This document shows positions 32,682 to 35,229 of a DNA stretch of 35,229 nucleotides, piece by piece. This DNA is from Chloroflexota bacterium (GTDB lineage: Bacteria > Chloroflexota > Limnocylindria > Limnocylindrales > CSP1-4): contig PMLK01000085.1 of assembly GCA_003158875.1 (NCBI GenBank), forward strand, positions 1-35,229, given 5' to 3'. Position 1 is the stretch's first letter; each line of letters begins with the position of its first letter. The notes under the pieces are model-generated. The model saw only the letters and a program-made list of their open reading frames with translations, did no database searches and was not told the DNA's origin. Both the position numbers and the translations under genes were made by a program.

Positions 32682-32999
32682 GTGAGCTACGCCGATCGAA
32701 CCCTGACCTGTATGGATTGCGGCACCGAGTTCGTTCACTCGGCGGAAGATCAGGAGTACTACACCCAGAAGGGGTTCGTCTCGGAACCGAAACGTTGTCC
32801 GAGCTGCCGCGCCGCCCGACGATCATCGCGCGATGCCGGATCGGGTTCCGGGCGGGAGCGTGGCGACGCCCAGCGAGACTATTTCGCCGTGGTGTGTACG
32901 CGCTGCGGGAATCAGGCCCAGGTGCCGTTCAAGCCGCACATGGATCGGCCGGTCTACTGTTCGGACTGCTTCCGAATCGTTCACGCCCAGGGCGCGTAG
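32682..32999 (+). CDS. Double zinc-ribbon protein (zf-trcl plus CxxC-x17-CxxC), 105 residues
   Basis: A small protein with two zinc-binding modules. The N-terminal one reads TLTCMDCGTEFVHSAEDQEYY, followed by CPSCRAARR. The C-terminal one is CTRC, exactly 17 residues, then CSDC, the published CxxC-x17-CxxC pattern of mainly environmental bacteria. A Gly/Ser/Arg-rich linker lies between. The GTG start at 32682 has a GGAGG 6 bases upstream; an upstream in-frame extension has no ribosome binding site. The role is unknown, and RNA or ribosome binding is often suspected for such small proteins. It is convergent with the membrane protein gene that follows, with a shared terminator between them. Confidence 0.85.
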   Translation: MSYADRTLTCMDCGTEFVHSAEDQEYYTQKGFVSEPKRCPSCRAARRSSRDAGSGSGRERGDAQRDYFAVVCTRCGNQAQVPFKPHMDRPVYCSDCFRIVHAQGA

Positions 33000-33074
33000 T
33001 CGAGCAACGTATCGCGCGTCTCGCGCCGTGTGCGGGCGTACCCCCACGAAGCGTCACAAGTCGTCAGGCGAATC

Positions 33075-33108
33075 AAAACGGCGGCCGCCGGAAGGCGACC
33101 GCCGTTTT
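33075..33108. terminator. Bidirectional intrinsic terminator between convergent genes
   Basis: A near-perfect hairpin with outer arms AAAACGGCGG and CCGCCGTTTT, inner CGCC/GGCG, and a GGAA loop. The A-run on one side and T-run on the other make it work in both directions. It lies 76 bases after the zinc-ribbon gene and 17 bases past the stop of the convergent membrane protein gene. Confidence 0.9.
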
Positions 33109-33124
33109 CTTGAGCGCAGGAAGG

Positions 33125-33583
33125 TCAGACGGCCTTCGAGGCCGTGAATTCCGTGTACGCGGTGTAAGCCGCGAAGCCACCGCCACCGATGATGAAGATG
33201 TCGGCGACATACATCATGATCGGGGCATCAGTCAGGCCGTTCGTGAACTGGAAGAGCAGGGCGAGGACGCCGAGCACGGCTACGGCGGCGGTGAGCCCAA
33301 GAAGGATCTGGACGACCGGCATCGGCCAGGTGATATTGGTGTTCGGAGCGATCTTGAGGTAGATGACGACCAGCGTCGCAATTGCCGCCAGGCAAGCCAG
33401 GTGGACGCAAAGGCCTGCGGTGCCCCAGGTGAAGTAATTGGCCGTGTAGGTTGCGATCCCGGCCACGCCGTACGTCTTCGATCCCAAGATCAGTCCGAGG
33501 AGCCAGCCGACGATCGCGGCGATCGAACCGAACACGATGAACCGTTCTTTCGCGGACACCTTTGCCCACAGCTCATTGAGCAC
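33125..33583 (-). CDS. Four-helix membrane protein of unknown function
   Basis: A 152-residue integral membrane protein with four hydrophobic helices (about 14-36, 45-75, 90-112 and 121-140) and a short polar C-terminus. The GTG at 33583 was chosen because AAGGAGG stands 8 bases upstream; a TTG 21 bases earlier would start inside that ribosome binding site. The N-terminus (LNELWAKVSAKERFIVFG) is an amphipathic, charged segment. No family is recognised. It shows no similarity that I can see to the five-helix pair in the redox module. It shares a bidirectional terminator with the zinc-ribbon gene. Confidence 0.75.
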   Translation of the reverse strand: MLNELWAKVSAKERFIVFGSIAAIVGWLLGLILGSKTYGVAGIATYTANYFTWGTAGLCVHLACLAAIATLVVIYLKIAPNTNITWPMPVVQILLGLTAAVAVLGVLALLFQFTNGLTDAPIMMYVADIFIIGGGGFAAYTAYTEFTASKAV

Positions 33584-34018
33584 GAGTTGAGCCTCCTTCT
33601 CCAACTGGCCGGCGCGATCTAAGTCCCAGATCGTCCGGAGACCACGCTCCTGTCGGCCTGCACAACGGAACCGAGGCCGATTAGAACGAGCGCAGACTAC
33701 ACCCCGCTCTCAAACGTGAACAGTGGCGTATTGAACGGCGCCTCGGGCACGAAAGGAGATCGGCGAGGGCAACATACCTCGACGACCGGGCAGCGCGGAC
33801 CTGCCCGTATCGGCAGGTGGGACCAAACCTCATCGGATGCGACCGTCACCATCACCTGAACCGGCGGCGGGCTATCTGAGCGGAGGCCTCGTCTGGTAGA
33901 ATATGGGTAGCTTCCCAATCGGCGTGACCGTGTTTTAGCGCGCACGGATCCGTTCGGCGACGGCCTTCTAAATGGCCCGTCGCGGCGGCGTCGAATTTGG
34001 GATGAGGAGGAGGAAATC
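33584..34018. other. Intergenic region before the 58-residue gene
   Basis: About 435 bases between divergent genes. It contains a 7-bp hairpin at 33799-33818 (ACCTGCC and GGCAGGT), the extended -10 promoter candidate at 33894-33902, and no convincing gene. Open frames antisense to this region are by-products of high GC. Confidence 0.5.
33894..33902 (+). promoter_or_regulatory. Extended -10 promoter candidate for the 58-residue CxC protein gene
   Basis: TGGTAGAAT combines a TGn extension with TAGAAT (five of six). No good -35 box is present, as is usual for extended -10 promoters. It would give a leader of about 110 bases. Confidence 0.45.
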
Positions 34019-34195
34019 ATGGCTCGACCCGTCCGAACGTCGGTCGCACCGAACCCGCTCCGACCGGTCAAGTCGCATCTGATCGAGGAGTACAACGCCC
34101 GGACGAATATCGTCCGATGCGACTGCGGATGGTCCGGTGCCGCCGATGACTTCGCCGTTCATCGCCGCGCGGTGGGGGCGACCAACCCCAGCTGA
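34019..34195 (+). CDS. Small CDCGW-motif protein, 58 residues
   Basis: A short gene with a strong ribosome binding site: GAGGAGGA ends 4 bases before the ATG at 34019. The product is basic in its first 30 residues, then reads IVRCDCGWSGAADDFAVHRR: Cys34, Cys36 and His48 could bind a metal as half of a zinc knuckle. The gene is flanked by its own promoter candidate and a good terminator, so it is probably a monocistronic message. No named family is recognised. It ends 105 bases before methionine synthase. Confidence 0.72.
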   Translation: MARPVRTSVAPNPLRPVKSHLIEEYNARTNIVRCDCGWSGAADDFAVHRRAVGATNPS

Positions 34196-34234
34196 GCCTC
34201 GTTCGCCAGCAGGGCGATCGTTTCGGAATCGCGG

Positions 34235-34264
34235 GGCGCCTGACGTTACAGTCGGGCGCCTTTT
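34235..34264 (+). terminator. Intrinsic terminator between the small CxC gene and metH
   Basis: GGCGCC pairs with GGCGCC and GAC with GTC, around a GTTACA loop with one mismatch, followed by TTTT. It lies 40 bases after the small gene's stop and 37 bases before the metH start. Confidence 0.75.
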
Positions 34265-34300
34265 CCTTTGCCGATACACTGAGCGCGAGAAGGAGGCACC

Positions 34301-35229
34301 CTGACCGAAACCGAGGCCGCATCCCACACGCCCGCGGGGGTCGCCCCCAAGACGCCGGCCGCCATTCGAACCCGCGCTGAGCGCGTCGCGCTGCTGCGGC
34401 CGCTGCTCCAGGAGCGAATCCTCGTCCTCGACGGTGCCACCGGAACGCTGATCCAGCGCTACGGTCTTGCGGAGGCCGACTTTCGCGGTACGCGGTTTCG
34501 CGACCATCCCTGCGACCTGCGCGGCAACGGCGACGTTCTGACCCTCACGCGCCCAGACGTCGTTCGGGCCGTTCACGATGCATATCTCGACGCCGGCGCG
34601 GATATCATCTCGACCGACACGTTCGCCGCCACTCGCATCGCCCAGGCCGACTACGGGCTGGAGAGCGCGGCCGAGGAGATCAACTTCGAAGCGGCCCGGA
34701 TCGCGCGCGAAGCCGCAGATGCCGTCGAAGCCGCCGAGCCGGACCGCCCGCGCTTCGTGGCGGGCTCGCTCGGACCCACGAACAAGACCGCGTCCATCTC
34801 CCCGGACGTGGCCGATCCCGCGGCCCGCTCCATCACGTTCGTGGAACTGGCCGAGGCGTACGCCGAGGCCGCCCGCGGATTGATTCGGGGCGGAGCCGAC
34901 CTGCTCATGATCGAGACCGTCTTCGACGTGCTCAACGCCAAGGCGGCGATCTTCGGCGTCCAGACCACATTCGACGAACTGGGCGTGGAACTGCCCCTCT
35001 GGATTTCCGGCACGATCACCGACGCCAGTGGCCGCACGCTTTCGGGCCACACCGTGGAGGCATTCTGGAACGCCGTCCGCCACGCCCGACCGCTGATCGT
35101 GGGATTGAACTGCGCGTTGGGCGCGGCCCAGCTCCGAGGCCACGTTGAGGAGCTTTCCGGCTTCGCCGATACGTTCGTGGCCGCGCATCCCAACGCCGGG
35201 CTGCCGAACGAGTTCGGCGGCTACGACGA
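34301..35229 (+). CDS. metH: Methionine synthase (B12-dependent MetH), N-terminal part, cut by right edge
   Basis: N-terminal homocysteine-binding module of cobalamin-dependent methionine synthase, which transfers a methyl group from methyl-tetrahydrofolate to homocysteine. The visible 309 codons include [56 protein letters not shown] and VGLNCALGA, the last with the first zinc-binding cysteine. The reading frame has an in-frame stop at 34280-34282 and no ATG, GTG or TTG between it and the conserved domain. The best start is CTG at 34301, 4 bases after an AGGAGG, giving [11 protein letters not shown] (probably read as Met). The first 35 residues are a variable extension. The window ends before the folate, cobalamin and activation domains. 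The protein could instead be a short BhmT/MetH-like methyltransferase. Confidence 0.88.
   Translation, partial: MTETEAASHTPAGVAPKTPAAIRTRAERVALLRPLLQERILVLDGATGTLIQRYGLAEADFRGTRFRDHPCDLRGNGDVLTLTRPDVVRAVHDAYLDAGADIISTDTFAATRIAQADYGLESAAEEINFEAARIAREAADAVEAAEPDRPRFVAGSLGPTNKTASISPDVADPAARSITFVELAEAYAEAARGLIRGGADLLMIETVFDVLNAKAAIFGVQTTFDELGVELPLWISGTITDASGRTLSGHTVEAFWNAVRHARPLIVGLNCALGAAQLRGHVEELSGFADTFVAAHPNAGLPNEFGGYD

Noticed and set aside
34196-34300. SAM or cobalamin riboswitch before metH
   Set aside because: Only 105 bases are available, none of the conserved riboswitch cores is recognisable, and the hairpin with T-run fits a terminator of the preceding small gene.
33968-35188. Open frame of 406 codons on the minus strand opposite metH and the 58-residue gene
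   Set aside because: The plus strand holds clear MetH motifs; the antisense product is Gly/Arg-rich and has no recognisable fold.
1-35229. Defence system, CRISPR array, prophage or insertion sequence
   Set aside because: No Cas, transposase, integrase, restriction or phage structural motif was seen; the nuclease/ATPase pair fits YhaO-YhaN-type repair better than a known defence system, and no regularly spaced repeats occur.

Overview
The window is high-GC DNA, densely coded on both strands, most like a free-living aerobic or facultative bacterium of the Chloroflexota (Limnocylindria/Ellin6529-like) or a neighbouring actinobacterial-type lineage. This placement is inferred from gene content: G6PDH paired with an OpcA-like protein, a PGI of the transaldolase-PGI fusion family, half-size sugar-ABC ATPase, frequent GTG/TTG starts and CxxC-x17-CxxC zinc ribbons. 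I saw no rRNA, tRNA, CRISPR array, insertion sequence or prophage gene.

Layout. 1-3367 (minus): a xylose-type ABC importer, binding lipoprotein, permease and ATPase (cut by the left edge), with a promoter far upstream and a very stable UUCG-capped hairpin between the first two genes. 3866-6518 (minus): an MtnX/SerB-like phosphatase, an EamA permease, a 51-residue membrane protein and a conserved hypothetical protein. 6837-15169 (plus): a carbon-flux block, transketolase, ribose-5-phosphate isomerase B, glucose-6-phosphate isomerase, G6PDH, OpcA-like protein and 6-phosphogluconolactonase. 15173-18807 (minus): a redox module of a 668-residue Fe-S/FAD/NAD(P) oxidoreductase translationally coupled to two homologous five-helix membrane proteins, plus a small Ala-rich protein. 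18926-21054 (minus): a NarL-type two-component system. 21269-22590 (plus): a MarR regulator overlapping a zinc-ribbon gene, then a GlsB/YeaQ membrane protein. 22752-25938: citrate synthase, a HAD phosphatase and a convergent MFS transporter. 26122-28307 (plus): two tandem paralogous membrane-anchored extracytoplasmic proteins of unknown function. 28405-32365 (minus): an SbcD/YhaO-like nuclease, a YhaN-like ATPase with a membrane hairpin, and a YciI-like protein. 32682-34195: a zinc-ribbon protein, a four-helix membrane protein and a 58-residue CxC protein. 34301-end: start of methionine synthase MetH, apparently with a CTG start codon.

How it fits together. The importer would bring in pentose (or a related sugar) that feeds the transketolase/RpiB branch, and PGI, G6PDH, OpcA and PGL make the oxidative entry that produces NADPH. 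Transaldolase and 6-phosphogluconate dehydrogenase are not in the window. The best candidates for undescribed biology are the oxidoreductase with paired five-helix subunits, the tandem anchored paralogs, and the MarR operator that is centred on its own start codon. All family assignments come from reading translated motifs; no database search was possible.
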